From positions 310,001 through 374,000 of the forward strand of contig NZ_UWYY01000002.1 in NCBI RefSeq assembly GCF_900608595.1: DNA of 64,000 bases. Direction: 5' to 3'. Source of the DNA: Promicromonospora panici. GTDB taxonomy: Bacteria > Actinomycetota > Actinomycetes > Actinomycetales > Cellulomonadaceae. The notes beneath the pieces are model-generated. The model worked only from the letters and a program-made list of their open reading frames with translations, did not search any database and was not told the DNA's origin. Below, in pieces: positions 7,590 through 19,173 of this stretch (positions within the stretch are counted from its first letter, which is position 1; every line of letters starts with the position of its first letter). The translations under genes were made by a program, and so were the position numbers.

Positions 7590-10500
7590 CTAGGCGGTGA
7601 CCGTCTCGCGGTCGCCCATGCGCTGGCTGATCAGCGTCGTGACGCCGTCGCCCCGCATCGTCACGCCGTACAGGGCGTCGGCGACCTCCATCGTGCGCTT
7701 CTGGTGCGTGATCACGATGAGCTGGCTGTCCTTCTGCAGCTCCTTGAAGATCTCGATCAGCCGGCCGAGGTTGACGTCGTCGAGCGCGGCCTCGACCTCG
7801 TCCATGATGTAGAACGGGCTCGGCCGGGCCTTGAAGATCGAGACGAGGAACGCCACCGCCGCGAGCGAGCGTTCGCCACCCGAGAGCAGCGACAGCCGCT
7901 TGACCTTCTTGCCGGCGGGGCGCGCCTCGACCTCGATGCCGGTGGTCAGCAGGTTCTCCGGCTCCGTGAGCGTGAGCTTGCCCTCGCCGCCGGGGAACAG
8001 GCGCGGGAAGATCTCGAGGAACTTCGCCGCCGTGTCCTGGAACGCCTCGGCGAACACCTGCTGCACACGCTCGTCGATGTCGTCGACGATCTGCAGCAGG
8101 TCCTCGCGCGACTTCTTCAGGTCGGCGAGCTGGTCCACGAGGAACTGGTGCCGCTCCTCCAGCGCCGCGAACTCCTCCAGCGCCAGCGGGTTCACGGCGC
8201 CGATCCGCGACAGCGCCTTCTCGGCCTTCGCGAGCCGGGCCTCCTGCTCCTCGCGGACGTACGGGACCATCCGGTCCGGCTTCGGCTCGGTGGACTCGGG
8301 TTCCTCGGCGGTGGCGACCTCGCCCTCGGCGGGGGCCTCGTCCGGCTCCGCCCCGGCCGCCGCGACGATCACAGCGGTCGCGGCGGGGTCGTCCGGCCGG
8401 AGACCGGCCTCGTGCAGGGCGCGCGTGCGCGCGATGAGGGCGTCCTCGCGCGCGGCGGCACCACGCGGCAGCGCCGGATCGCCGTCGTACCGGATCGGGT
8501 TGCCCTCGTCGTCACGCTCGACCACGGCGCGGCGCTTGCGGCCGCGCACCGCCGCTTCGCCCTCGTAGACGGGCACCTGCTGGTGCGGGCCGAACTCCTC
8601 GATGAGCACGTCCGGGTCCATGCCGAGCTCGTCGGTCGCGCGCGACTGCAGCTGCTCCAGGCGCAGCAGCTGCTGCGCGCGGGCCACCTCGTCGCGGTGC
8701 GCGACGTCGGTGAGCTCGCGCAGCTCGCCCGTCAGGGACTCCACGCTCCCCCGCACGGCGAGCAGCTGCTCCGAACCCGCGGCACGCGCCTCCTCGGCGG
8801 CTGCCTTGTCCGCCGTCGCCCGGTCCAGTGACCGAGCGATCGCCTCGAGCGCCACCGCAACGGCCTGCTGCACCTGCAGCGCACGCGACGCGTCACGCCG
8901 CCGGGACTCCTCGCGCTCGGCGGCCCGGGCGCGGGCCTCGCGCTCCTGCTCGGCCGCAGCGGCCAGCGCCTGCGCGCGGCCCGACACGGCACGGGCCCGC
9001 TCCTCCGCGGTGCGCAGCGCGAGCCGCGCCTCCGTCTCGCGTGCCCGGGCCGCCGTCGCCGCGGCCGCAGCTTCGTCGCGCTGGGCCTGGACCTCGTCGA
9101 CGGAGCCCTCGTCGTCAGAGGGCTCCTCCTCGGCGATCGTCATGCGCTCGACGAGCGCCTCGAGCTCGATCTCGTCCTCGGCGCGCCGGGCCTGCGCCTG
9201 CTCGAGCGCGGCGCGGTGCCTGTCGGCCTCGGCCTGGGCGGCGCGTGCGGCCGCGCCCAGCGAGCCGAGCTGTTCGGCGGCGGCCGCGCGCGCGGCGTCC
9301 GCCTCCCCGAGCCGGGCAAGCGTCTCGTCGTAGCGCTCCTGCGCCGCCGCGCGTTCGGCCCGGGCGCGCTCCAGGTGCGCCGAGCCGTCCGTCTCCCGGG
9401 CCGCGGCCTCGTCGCGAGCGGCCTTGGCCTCGTCCAGGGCCGACTGCAGGTGCAGCACGCTGGGCGCGGCCGCCGACCCGCCCCAGGCGCGCGTCGTGCC
9501 CAGCAGGTCGCCGGCCCGCGTCACCGCGACCACGGGCTGGTCGCGCACGAGGGCACGGGCGCGCGCCAGGTCGTCCACCACCACGACGTCGCGCAGGATC
9601 GTCAGCAGCGCGGCCGACGCCGGTCCCGCCACCTGCACCACGTCCGTGGCCCACCGAGCACCCGCCGGGAGGTCGACCGCCGGACGGTCCGCGCCGGCGC
9701 CGGGCGCCGGGCGCTCGGCGCCCACGACCAGGCTGGCCCGGCCGGCGTCCTCGTCCCGCAGCAGCCGCAGGGCGTCCACGGCCTCGTCGACGCCTGCCAC
9801 GGCGACGGCGTCCGCCACGGGGCCGAGGGCTGCGGCGACCGCGTCCTCGAAACCCGCCTCGATGCCCAGCAGCGCCGCCACCGAACCGAGCACACCCGCC
9901 TGGTTCGCGGCCAGGAGCGTGCCCGCGCCGTCCTTGCGGTCCAGGCTGAGCTCGAGCGCCTCGACCTTCGCGGCGGCGGAGCTGCGGTCCCGCTGCGCGG
10001 TCGTCACCTGCTCCTGCAGGTGCCGGACTTCGGCCTTCGCCAGCTCGAGCACCTCCGACGCCGCCTCGTGGGCGACGTCGAGCCCTTCCGCGCCGTCCTC
10101 GCCGCCACCGCCGACCTCGGACTCGAGCGCCCCGAGCTCGCGCGACGTGCTCTCCACCCGCTGCTCGGCCTCCAGGAGGGCTTCACGCAGGCGGTCCAGC
10201 TCGGACTCCGCGGCCTCCACGCGGCTGCGGCGCGCCGCGACCTGGCCCGCCAGGCGGGCGAGGCCCTCCCGGCGGTCGGCAGCGGCCCGCAGCAGCGCGG
10301 CGTGCGAACGCTCGGCGGCCTGCGCGGCAGCCTCGGCCTCGGCGCGCGCGTCGACAGCGGTCTCCACCACCTCATGGGCCATCTCGACCTCGGTGACGAG
10401 CTCCTCCTCGCTCGCACGGGCGCGGGCGGCCTGCGCCTCGAGGTCGTCCGGGTCCTGGCCCTGGTGCGCGGGCTCGGCGGTGCCGAGCAGGCGGGCGCGC

Positions 10501-11426
10501 TCCCCCGCCAAGGACTGCAGGCTGCGCAGGCGCTCCCGCGTCTGGGACAGCGCGAAGACCGTGTCACCCGCCTGGCTGACCTGCTGCGACTCCGCCGACA
10601 TCGCCGCCTCCAGGCGGGCCAGGGTGCCCCGGGCCTCGGTCAACGCCGCCTCGGTCTCGGCCTGCCGCTCCTTGAGGGACCGCTCGTCCGCGCGCTCCTG
10701 CTCGAGCTGCGCGGTGAGCTGCGCGAGGTCGTCGGCGAGCAGGCGGGACTTGGCATCGCGCAGGTCGCGCTGGACGGTCTGGGCCTTGCGGGCCGCCTCG
10801 GCCTGCCGGCCCAGCGGGCCCAGCTGGCGCCGCAGCTCGGCGGTCAGGTCACCCAGGCGCGCGAGGTTGCCCTGCATCGCGTCCAGCTTGCGGAGCGCCT
10901 TCTCCTTGCGCTTGCGGTGCTTGAGGACGCCCGCGGCCTCCTCGATGAAGCCGCGGCGCTCCTCCGGCGTCGCGCGCAGTACGGCGTCGAGCTGGCCCTG
11001 GCCCACCACGACGTGCATCTCGCGCCCGATGCCGGAGTCGCTCAGCAGCTCCTGGATGTCCAGCAGGCGGCAGCTGTTGCCGTTGATCGCGTACTCGGAA
11101 CCGCCGCTGCGGAACAGCGTGCGGGAGATCGTGACCTCGGTGTAGTCGATCGGCAGCGCGCCGTCGGTGTTGTCGATCGTCAGGGCGACCTCGGCGCGGC
11201 CCAGCGGCGCGCGACCGGACGTGCCGGCGAAGATGACGTCGTCCATCTTGCCGCCGCGCAGCGACTTGGCGCCCTGCTCACCCATGACCCAGGACAGCGC
11301 GTCGACCACGTTGGACTTGCCGGAGCCGTTGGGGCCCACCACGCAGGTGATGCCCGGCTCCAGCTCGAGGGTGGTCGCCGACGCGAAGGACTTGAATCCC
11401 CGGAGCGTGAGCGTCTTGAGGTGCAC
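7590..11426 (-). CDS. smc: Chromosome segregation protein SMC
   Basis: Structural-maintenance-of-chromosomes ATPase that organises and helps segregate the chromosome with ScpAB. The 1278-residue product has Walker A GPNGSGKSN near residue 35, a long Ala/Glu/Arg-rich coiled coil, a hinge around residues 500-670, the returning coil, signature LLSGGERSL near 1180 and Walker B FYIMDEVEAALDD near 1205. The start is GTG 11426. It is about 90 residues longer than typical bacterial SMC. The excess is a Pro/Glu/Ala-rich, proline-containing insert at about residues 950-1055 in the returning coil, close to the head. Confidence 0.97.
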   Translation of the reverse strand: MHLKTLTLRGFKSFASATTLELEPGITCVVGPNGSGKSNVVDALSWVMGEQGAKSLRGGKMDDVIFAGTSGRAPLGRAEVALTIDNTDGALPIDYTEVTISRTLFRSGGSEYAINGNSCRLLDIQELLSDSGIGREMHVVVGQGQLDAVLRATPEERRGFIEEAAGVLKHRKRKEKALRKLDAMQGNLARLGDLTAELRRQLGPLGRQAEAARKAQTVQRDLRDAKSRLLADDLAQLTAQLEQERADERSLKERQAETEAALTEARGTLARLEAAMSAESQQVSQAGDTVFALSQTRERLRSLQSLAGERARLLGTAEPAHQGQDPDDLEAQAARARASEEELVTEVEMAHEVVETAVDARAEAEAAAQAAERSHAALLRAAADRREGLARLAGQVAARRSRVEAAESELDRLREALLEAEQRVESTSRELGALESEVGGGGEDGAEGLDVAHEAASEVLELAKAEVRHLQEQVTTAQRDRSSAAAKVEALELSLDRKDGAGTLLAANQAGVLGSVAALLGIEAGFEDAVAAALGPVADAVAVAGVDEAVDALRLLRDEDAGRASLVVGAERPAPGAGADRPAVDLPAGARWATDVVQVAGPASAALLTILRDVVVVDDLARARALVRDQPVVAVTRAGDLLGTTRAWGGSAAAPSVLHLQSALDEAKAARDEAAARETDGSAHLERARAERAAAQERYDETLARLGEADAARAAAAEQLGSLGAAARAAQAEADRHRAALEQAQARRAEDEIELEALVERMTIAEEEPSDDEGSVDEVQAQRDEAAAAATAARARETEARLALRTAEERARAVSGRAQALAAAAEQEREARARAAEREESRRRDASRALQVQQAVAVALEAIARSLDRATADKAAAEEARAAGSEQLLAVRGSVESLTGELRELTDVAHRDEVARAQQLLRLEQLQSRATDELGMDPDVLIEEFGPHQQVPVYEGEAAVRGRKRRAVVERDDEGNPIRYDGDPALPRGAAAREDALIARTRALHEAGLRPDDPAATAVIVAAAGAEPDEAPAEGEVATAEEPESTEPKPDRMVPYVREEQEARLAKAEKALSRIGAVNPLALEEFAALEERHQFLVDQLADLKKSREDLLQIVDDIDERVQQVFAEAFQDTAAKFLEIFPRLFPGGEGKLTLTEPENLLTTGIEVEARPAGKKVKRLSLLSGGERSLAAVAFLVSIFKARPSPFYIMDEVEAALDDVNLGRLIEIFKELQKDSQLIVITHQKRTMEVADALYGVTMRGDGVTTLISQRMGDRETVTA

Positions 11427-11481
11427 TGGGTGAGCCTAACGGTGGATGCGGGCCAAACGTCGGACGTACGCGAGGTAACGC

Positions 11482-11600
11482 CGAAGTAGAACTGTGGCGA
11501 GGTAGAAGCGCAGCGAAGTAGAACTGTGGCGAAATAGGACCGCAGCGATGCCAGAGTTCTACTTCGCTGCAGTTCTACCTCGCCACAGTTCTACCTCGGC
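11482..11600. repeat. Inverted array of a 16-bp unit between ndk and smc
   Basis: Copies of CGAAGTAGAACTGTGG and variants (GAGGTAGAAC, GAAATAGGAC) run forward from 11482 to about 11545. Inverse copies (GTTCTACTTC, GTTCTACCTC, CCACAGTTCTACCTC) run from about 11553 to 11600. An outer arm of about 34 nt pairs with few mismatches and an inner arm of 16 to 17 nt pairs with one. It can fold into a long hairpin downstream of ndk. The same unit family recurs at 24343-24485. Confidence 0.8.
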
Positions 11601-11628
11601 GAGAGGGGGCGGGAGTGTCGGGAGGGGG

Positions 11629-12102
11629 TCAGCCGAGTTCCGGGAACCAGAGGGCGATCTCGCGGGCTGCGGACTCCGCGGAGTCCGAACCGTGCACCAG
11701 GTTCTGCTGCACCTTGGTGCCCCAGTTCCGGCCCAGGTCGCCGCGGATCGTACCGGGGGCGGCGTCGGTCGGGTTCGTGGCGCCCGCCAGCGAGCGGAAG
11801 CCGGGGATGACGCCCTCGCCCTCGGCCACGACGGCCAGGACCGGGCCCGACATCATGAACTCGACCAGCGGAGCGTAGAACGGCTTGCCCTCGTGCTCGG
11901 CGTAGTGGGCGGCGAGCAGCTCGGTGGTGGCGTTCTTCAGCTCCACGGCCCGGAGCGTGTAGCCCTTGGTTTCGATGCGGCGCAGGATCTCGCCGGACAG
12001 GCCGCGGCGGACGCCGTCCGGCTTGACGAGGACGAGGGTGCGCTCGGCCACGGGCTGCGTCGAGGCCTCCGTGGGCAGGGTCTTCTCTGCGACGTCGGTC
12101 AT
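11629..12102 (-). CDS. ndk: Nucleoside diphosphate kinase
   Basis: Transfers the gamma phosphate of ATP to nucleoside diphosphates through a phosphohistidine. All landmarks are present in 157 residues: [36 protein letters not shown] and NLVHGSDS with the catalytic His near residue 139. The N-terminus carries about 20 extra residues ([20 protein letters not shown]) before the usual family start. No internal ATG fits a shorter product, so ATG 12102 is kept. It follows the DUF4233 gene by 57 bases, matching the folC-DUF4233-ndk order of many actinobacteria, though folC is now 5 kb away. Confidence 0.96.
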   Translation of the reverse strand: MTDVAEKTLPTEASTQPVAERTLVLVKPDGVRRGLSGEILRRIETKGYTLRAVELKNATTELLAAHYAEHEGKPFYAPLVEFMMSGPVLAVVAEGEGVIPGFRSLAGATNPTDAAPGTIRGDLGRNWGTKVQQNLVHGSDSAESAAREIALWFPELG

Positions 12103-12159
12103 GACGCAACCTTATCCGGGCCCAAAGCGCCCCGATGACCGCACGCCCACCCGACGAGC

Positions 12160-14973
<2,814 letters not shown>

Positions 14974-14974
<1 letters not shown>

Positions 14975-14994
14975 GCAGAATTACATCAACTGCA
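14974..14994 (-). promoter_or_regulatory. Candidate TetR operator over its own promoter
   Basis: TGCAG and CTGCA form an inverted repeat around an AT-rich 11-base core that includes the likely -10 (TGTAAT on the minus strand). The arms are short. The site is proposed because of its position at the first codon of the TetR gene. Confidence 0.35.
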
Positions 14995-15011
14995 AAAAGA
15001 GGAGGCGCCGG

Positions 15012-15788
15012 TCACACCTCGCCGAACCCCGCCTCGATCATCTCCACGACTGTCGACACCGCCTCGGCGGCCCGCTCCCCCGTGGCCTCCACGCGCAGCT
15101 CGCGCCCCTGCGTGGCGCCGAGCGCCATGAGCTGCAGCACGCTGGAGGCGTCGACGCCGTCGATGGTCACCGCCGCGCCCAGCTCGGCCACCTTGCGCGA
15201 CACGAGCGCCGCCGGGCGCGCGTGCAGCCCGAGGGAATTGCGCACGGTCACCGTCCGCGAGGTCTGGCTCTCCCCGCCCGACGGCGCCCCGTCCTCCTCG
15301 AGCGACTGCGCCGCCTCGACCGCGGCGAACATCCGCACCGATGCGCTGGCCGACTCGAGCACGGCGGTCAGGTCCGCGCCGCCGTGCGCCGTCACGGCCG
15401 CGGCGACCGCGCCCTCGACGAACGGGGCCCGCGCCAGCACCACGCGCTCGGCCAGGGAGTCGTCCAGCTCCAGCGCGGCCTCGACCGTGAGCACCGAGGA
15501 CCCGAGGTCCCCGAGCACGACGACGCCGCCGTCCACCGCGGCGCCGAGGGCGTCGGCGCCCGCCGGACCGCCGTCGGGGGCGGCGTCGGGCGCGGCGTCG
15601 GCCAGGATCGTGAGGACGTCCGCGAGCGCCTTCTGGACGGCGTCGAGCGACGTGCCCAGCCCGCCGTCGGGCCCACCGCCCACGCCGCGGATCAGCACGT
15701 CGGGCGCCATCTGCTCCGCGAGCTGCGCGACGCCGCGAGCCAGCTCCGCGGAGTGCGAGACGAGCACCAGGGCGACGCGCGCCGTCAT
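15012..15788 (-). CDS. dhaM: Dihydroxyacetone kinase phosphoryl donor subunit DhaM with HPr domain
   Basis: Phosphoryl relay subunit that passes phosphate from the PTS to DhaL. The 258-residue protein joins an EIIA(Man)-like domain (residues 1 to about 150, active His12 in VLVSHSAEL) to an HPr domain (from about 165, active His in NSLGLHARPAA near 190 and SSVLQLMALGA). There is no EI domain, unlike the longest DhaM proteins. ATG 15788 overlaps the dhaL stop (ATGA). It is the last gene of dhaKLM. Confidence 0.93.
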   Translation of the reverse strand: MTARVALVLVSHSAELARGVAQLAEQMAPDVLIRGVGGGPDGGLGTSLDAVQKALADVLTILADAAPDAAPDGGPAGADALGAAVDGGVVVLGDLGSSVLTVEAALELDDSLAERVVLARAPFVEGAVAAAVTAHGGADLTAVLESASASVRMFAAVEAAQSLEEDGAPSGGESQTSRTVTVRNSLGLHARPAALVSRKVAELGAAVTIDGVDASSVLQLMALGATQGRELRVEATGERAAEAVSTVVEMIEAGFGEV

Positions 15789-16468
15789 GCCGCGCTGCGG
15801 GGGTCGGTCGGCGTCGGTCCGGACAGGGCGGCGGCCATCGCCGCGCCCAGGACCAGTGCGGTGGACCGCGCGCCCGGGTCCTCGTGCCCGGCGCTGCGTT
15901 CCCCGAGATAGGACGCGCGGCCCTTGGTCGCGACCATCGGGATCGTGGCGGTCGCGGCCTTGTCGGCGGCCTCCGCCGCGGCCCGCAGGACGTCCACCTC
16001 GGAGCCGCCGTCGCCCGCCGCGGCCTCGGCCGCCTCGACGGCCGCGTGCCAGGCGTCCACCATCGTCTTCTCCCCCACTGTCGCCTTGCCGCGCGAGGAC
16101 ACGCCCTCGAGCGCGGCCTCCAGCACCGCCACGACGGCCGGCGGGTCGATCTGGGGGCGGCCCGACACCTTCGCCGCCCGCAGGTAGGCCGTGCCGTACA
16201 GAGGGCCGGACGCGCCGCCGACAGTGGACATCAAGGTGGTCGCCACGAGCTTCAGGACGTCGCCGACGGTCCTCTCGTCCGCGGAGCCGCGGCCGGACGC
16301 CTCGTCGTCGAGCCGCACCACCACCGCCCGGAAGCCGCGGTGCAGGTTCTCGCCGTGGTCGCCGTCGCCGATCTGCCGGTCGAGCTCCGTGAGCTCGTCC
16401 TTCGCGTCCGCGACCGCGTCCGCCGTCCGGCGGACCCATCGCTCCGCCCAGTCCGCGTCCAACGCCAT
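15785..16468 (-). CDS. dhaL: Dihydroxyacetone kinase subunit DhaL (ADP-binding)
   Basis: Nucleotide-binding subunit that transfers phosphate from DhaM to dihydroxyacetone held by DhaK. It shows the metal-binding LDRQIGDGDHG (Asp30, Asp35, Asp37 from the chosen start), GGASGPLYG near residue 88 and GRASYLGERSAGHEDPGA near 195. ATG 16468 gives 227 residues, has GGAAGGG-type purines upstream and begins as relatives do. GTG 16495 is an upstream alternative that would overlap the dhaK stop. The gene overlaps dhaM by four bases. Confidence 0.93.
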   Translation of the reverse strand: MALDADWAERWVRRTADAVADAKDELTELDRQIGDGDHGENLHRGFRAVVVRLDDEASGRGSADERTVGDVLKLVATTLMSTVGGASGPLYGTAYLRAAKVSGRPQIDPPAVVAVLEAALEGVSSRGKATVGEKTMVDAWHAAVEAAEAAAGDGGSEVDVLRAAAEAADKAATATIPMVATKGRASYLGERSAGHEDPGARSTALVLGAAMAAALSGPTPTDPRSAA

Positions 16469-16488
16469 GTCCTTCAGCCCTTCCTGTT

Positions 16489-17484
16489 TCACCACCGGAG
16501 TGCTGCAGTGTTCACCGGCGCGTCCCAGAGGGCCTCCAGCTCGTCGTCCAGCCGGAGAACGGTGACCGATGCTCCCTGCATCTCGAGAGACGTCACGTAG
16601 TTGCCCACGAGCGACCGGGAGACCGTCACGCCGCGCTCCTCCAGAAGGCGCCGCGCTCGACCATAGACCACGTAGAGCTCGGACAGTGGGGTGCCGCCCA
16701 TACCGTTGACGAACAGCAACACTCGCTCACCGCTGACCAGGGCGAGGTCGTCGGCCACGGGCGCCAGCAGCATCTGGGTGACCTCGTCGGCGGTGCCCGC
16801 GGGCACCCGGTGACGACCTGGCTCGCCGTGGATCCCGATCCCCACCTCGATCTCGTCCTCGCCCAGGTCGAAGCTGGCGCGGCCGACGTGCGGCACGACG
16901 GGCGCGGCCACCGCCACTCCCATCGACCGCACGTTCGCGATGACCCGCTCGGCGACGACGGCGACGCCCGCGAGGTCGGCGCCCCGGTCGGCCGCCGCCC
17001 CCGCAATCTTCTCGACGGCGAGCGTGCCGGCGACCCCGCGCCGCCCGGCCGTGTAGAGCGAGTCCTCGACGGCGACGTCGTCGTTCACGAGCACCGAGGC
17101 GACCTCGACGCCCTCCTCGACCGCGAGCTCCACGGCGGTCTCGAAGTTGAGCACGTCGCCCGTGTAGTTCTTGACGATGGTGAGGACGCCGGCTCCGCCG
17201 TCCGCCGCCAGGATCGCCGGGAGGATCTGGTCGGGCGTCGGAGACGTGAACACGGCGCCCGGGACGGCGGCGTCGAGCATGCCCGCGCCGACGAAGCCCG
17301 CGTGCAGCGGCTCGTGCCCCGAGCCTCCGCCGCTGACCAGCCCCACCTTGCCCGTCACTGCGCCCCCGGCGCGGCTGACGAACACTGGCGACGAGCTGAC
17401 CTGGACCAGTTCGGCGTGCGCGAGCGCGAAGCCGGCCAGGGAGTCGGCGACGGCATCGGCGGGATCGTTCAGCAGCTTCTTCAC
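16489..17484 (-). CDS. dhaK: Dihydroxyacetone kinase subunit DhaK
   Basis: Substrate-binding subunit that holds dihydroxyacetone covalently on a histidine. The 331-residue product shows GGGSGHEPLHAGFVG near residue 50, NYTGDVLNFETA near 105 and GIGIHGEPG with the hemiaminal His near 218. GTG 17484 is preferred because GAGGAGGT lies five bases upstream and the product starts KKLLNDP as in relatives. The open frame continues upstream to 17535 in a basic, non-conserved stretch. It is the first gene of a PTS-dependent dhaKLM operon inserted between folC and the DUF4233/ndk pair. Confidence 0.94.
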   Translation of the reverse strand: MKKLLNDPADAVADSLAGFALAHAELVQVSSSPVFVSRAGGAVTGKVGLVSGGGSGHEPLHAGFVGAGMLDAAVPGAVFTSPTPDQILPAILAADGGAGVLTIVKNYTGDVLNFETAVELAVEEGVEVASVLVNDDVAVEDSLYTAGRRGVAGTLAVEKIAGAAADRGADLAGVAVVAERVIANVRSMGVAVAAPVVPHVGRASFDLGEDEIEVGIGIHGEPGRHRVPAGTADEVTQMLLAPVADDLALVSGERVLLFVNGMGGTPLSELYVVYGRARRLLEERGVTVSRSLVGNYVTSLEMQGASVTVLRLDDELEALWDAPVNTAALRW

Positions 17485-17596
17485 GGCGACCTCCTCGCGG
17501 GGCTGCGCGACCCGGCGCCGGCGCCGGGTCCGCACACAGGTTCCCTGAGTTCATACAACACCACGGTGCGGCGGGGAGTACAGCACCACCACTTTT

Positions 17597-17657
17597 GTTG
17601 TGGGCGTGATCGTTGCGCCCAAAGCGGGCAGGTAGTCGCAACCATCACGCCCACAAC
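17597..17657. terminator. Long hairpin between folC and dhaK
   Basis: A 21-nt arm (17597-17617, beginning GTTGTGGGCGTGAT) pairs with 17637-17657 with a single mismatch around a 19-base loop. It lies 14 bases after the folC stop on the minus strand. There is no T tract after it in the folC direction, so it would act as a structural terminator or 3' end stabiliser. Confidence 0.6.
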
Positions 17658-17670
17658 CAGGTTCGCGGGG

Positions 17671-19089
17671 TCAGCCGCGGCCGACCAGGATGCGGGTGTC
17701 TGCCACCGTGACGACCGAGCCCGTGACCAGCACGCCCGTGCCGACGCCGCCGCCGTGCTTGTCGTTGGCCTCGGCCAGGTCCGCCGCGAGCGCCAGCGCC
17801 TCGTCCAGGCGGCCGGCGAGGTGTACGCGTTCCTCCCCGAAGACTTCGCGTGCCACCTCGGCGAGGTCCTCCGGGTCCGCCGACCGCTCGGAGGAGTTCC
17901 GGGTGACCACGACCTCCGCGACCGTCGGCTCCAGGACGGACAGGAGCCCTTCGGCGTCCTTGTCGGCCATGACGGCGACGACCGCGACGATGTGCTCCAG
18001 GTTGAAGGACTCCTCCAGCGCCTCCACCAGGGCCTCCGCGCCGGCCGGGTTGTGCGCGACGTCGACCACCACGGTGGGGCTGGTGCGCACCACCTCCAGG
18101 CGGCCGGGCGCGTCGACGTCGGCGAACGCGGCCTCGACGATCTCCGCGCCGAGCGCGCGCCCGCCGCTCATCAGGGCCTCGGTGGCGGCGAGCGCCAGGA
18201 GGGCGTTGTGCGCCTGGTGGGCGCCGTGCAGGGGGACGAAGATCTCGGTGTAGACGCCGGCGGGGGTGCGCAGGTCGACGAGCTGCCCGCCGACGGCGAC
18301 GCGCCGGTCCACCACCTCGAGGTCGACTCCCTCGCGGATCAGGTGGGCGTTCACGGCCTGGGCGCGGCCGAGGATCTGTTCGAGGGCGGCGTCGGGCTGG
18401 TCCGCGATCACGGCGACGGCGCCGTCCTTGATGATGCCGGCCTTCTCGGTCGCGATCTCCTCGATCGTCGAGCCGAGCCAGCGCTCGTGGTCCATGGCGA
18501 CGGGCGTGATGATCGCGACCTCGCCGTCGACCACGTTGGTGGAGTCCCACCTGCCGCCCATGCCGACCTCGACGATCGCGACGTCGACGGGCGCGTCCGC
18601 GAAGGCGGCGAACGCCATGACGGTGAGCACCTCGAAGAAGCTCAGGGGCGGGCCGCCCTGCTCCTGGGACTCGCGGTCGGCGACGCCGATGTAGGGCGCG
18701 ACGTCCTCGAACACCTCGACGAACCGCTCCTGCGTGAGCGGCTCGCCGTCGACGGCGATGCGCTCGGTGACGCTCGTCAGGTGCGGGGAGGTGAACCGGC
18801 CGGTGCGCAGGCCGTGCTCGCGCACGAGGCGCTCGACCATGCGGGCCGTGGAGGACTTGCCGTTGGTCCCGGTGACGTGGACGGTCCGGTAGGCGCGGTG
18901 CGGGTCGCCGAGAAGCTCGAGGACGCGTTGGACGCGGGCCATGGTGGGGTCGATGTCGTGCTCGGGCTGCCGGGACAAGATCTCCTTGTAGACCGTGTCG
19001 AGCGCCGCTTGGATCGCTGGGTCCGCGTTCTCGGCACCACGGCTGGTACCGCGCCGGTTCTTCCGCGGGTTCTTCTGGGAGTCGTCCAC
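17671..19089 (-). CDS. folC: Folylpolyglutamate/dihydrofolate synthase FolC
   Basis: Mur-ligase family enzyme adding L-glutamate (and making dihydrofolate from dihydropteroate) with ATP. It shows the P-loop VTGTNGKSSTARM near residue 75, TSPHLTSVTERI near 103, EVGMGGRWDSTNVV near 165 and VVDVAHNPAGAEAL near 330, then a C-terminal domain. GTG 19089 gives 472 residues and follows CTGAGG. A GTG at 19116 is also in frame and would add nine residues. A TTGCAG element upstream favours the shorter form. In related genomes folC lies between ileS and the DUF4233 gene; both links are broken here by inserted genes. Confidence 0.93.
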   Translation of the reverse strand: MDDSQKNPRKNRRGTSRGAENADPAIQAALDTVYKEILSRQPEHDIDPTMARVQRVLELLGDPHRAYRTVHVTGTNGKSSTARMVERLVREHGLRTGRFTSPHLTSVTERIAVDGEPLTQERFVEVFEDVAPYIGVADRESQEQGGPPLSFFEVLTVMAFAAFADAPVDVAIVEVGMGGRWDSTNVVDGEVAIITPVAMDHERWLGSTIEEIATEKAGIIKDGAVAVIADQPDAALEQILGRAQAVNAHLIREGVDLEVVDRRVAVGGQLVDLRTPAGVYTEIFVPLHGAHQAHNALLALAATEALMSGGRALGAEIVEAAFADVDAPGRLEVVRTSPTVVVDVAHNPAGAEALVEALEESFNLEHIVAVVAVMADKDAEGLLSVLEPTVAEVVVTRNSSERSADPEDLAEVAREVFGEERVHLAGRLDEALALAADLAEANDKHGGGVGTGVLVTGSVVTVADTRILVGRG

Positions 19090-19173
19090 CCTCAGAGGAT
19101 AGTTTCCGCTGGGCACCAGAGCTGCAACGGTGCTCTACCCTGCGATAACGCACGATTCACCGCGCGCGAGGAG

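Noticed and set aside
9216..11489. A 757-codon plus-strand frame opposite smc
   Set aside because: It lies entirely antisense to a well supported SMC gene and has mirror-image composition with no recognisable domain.
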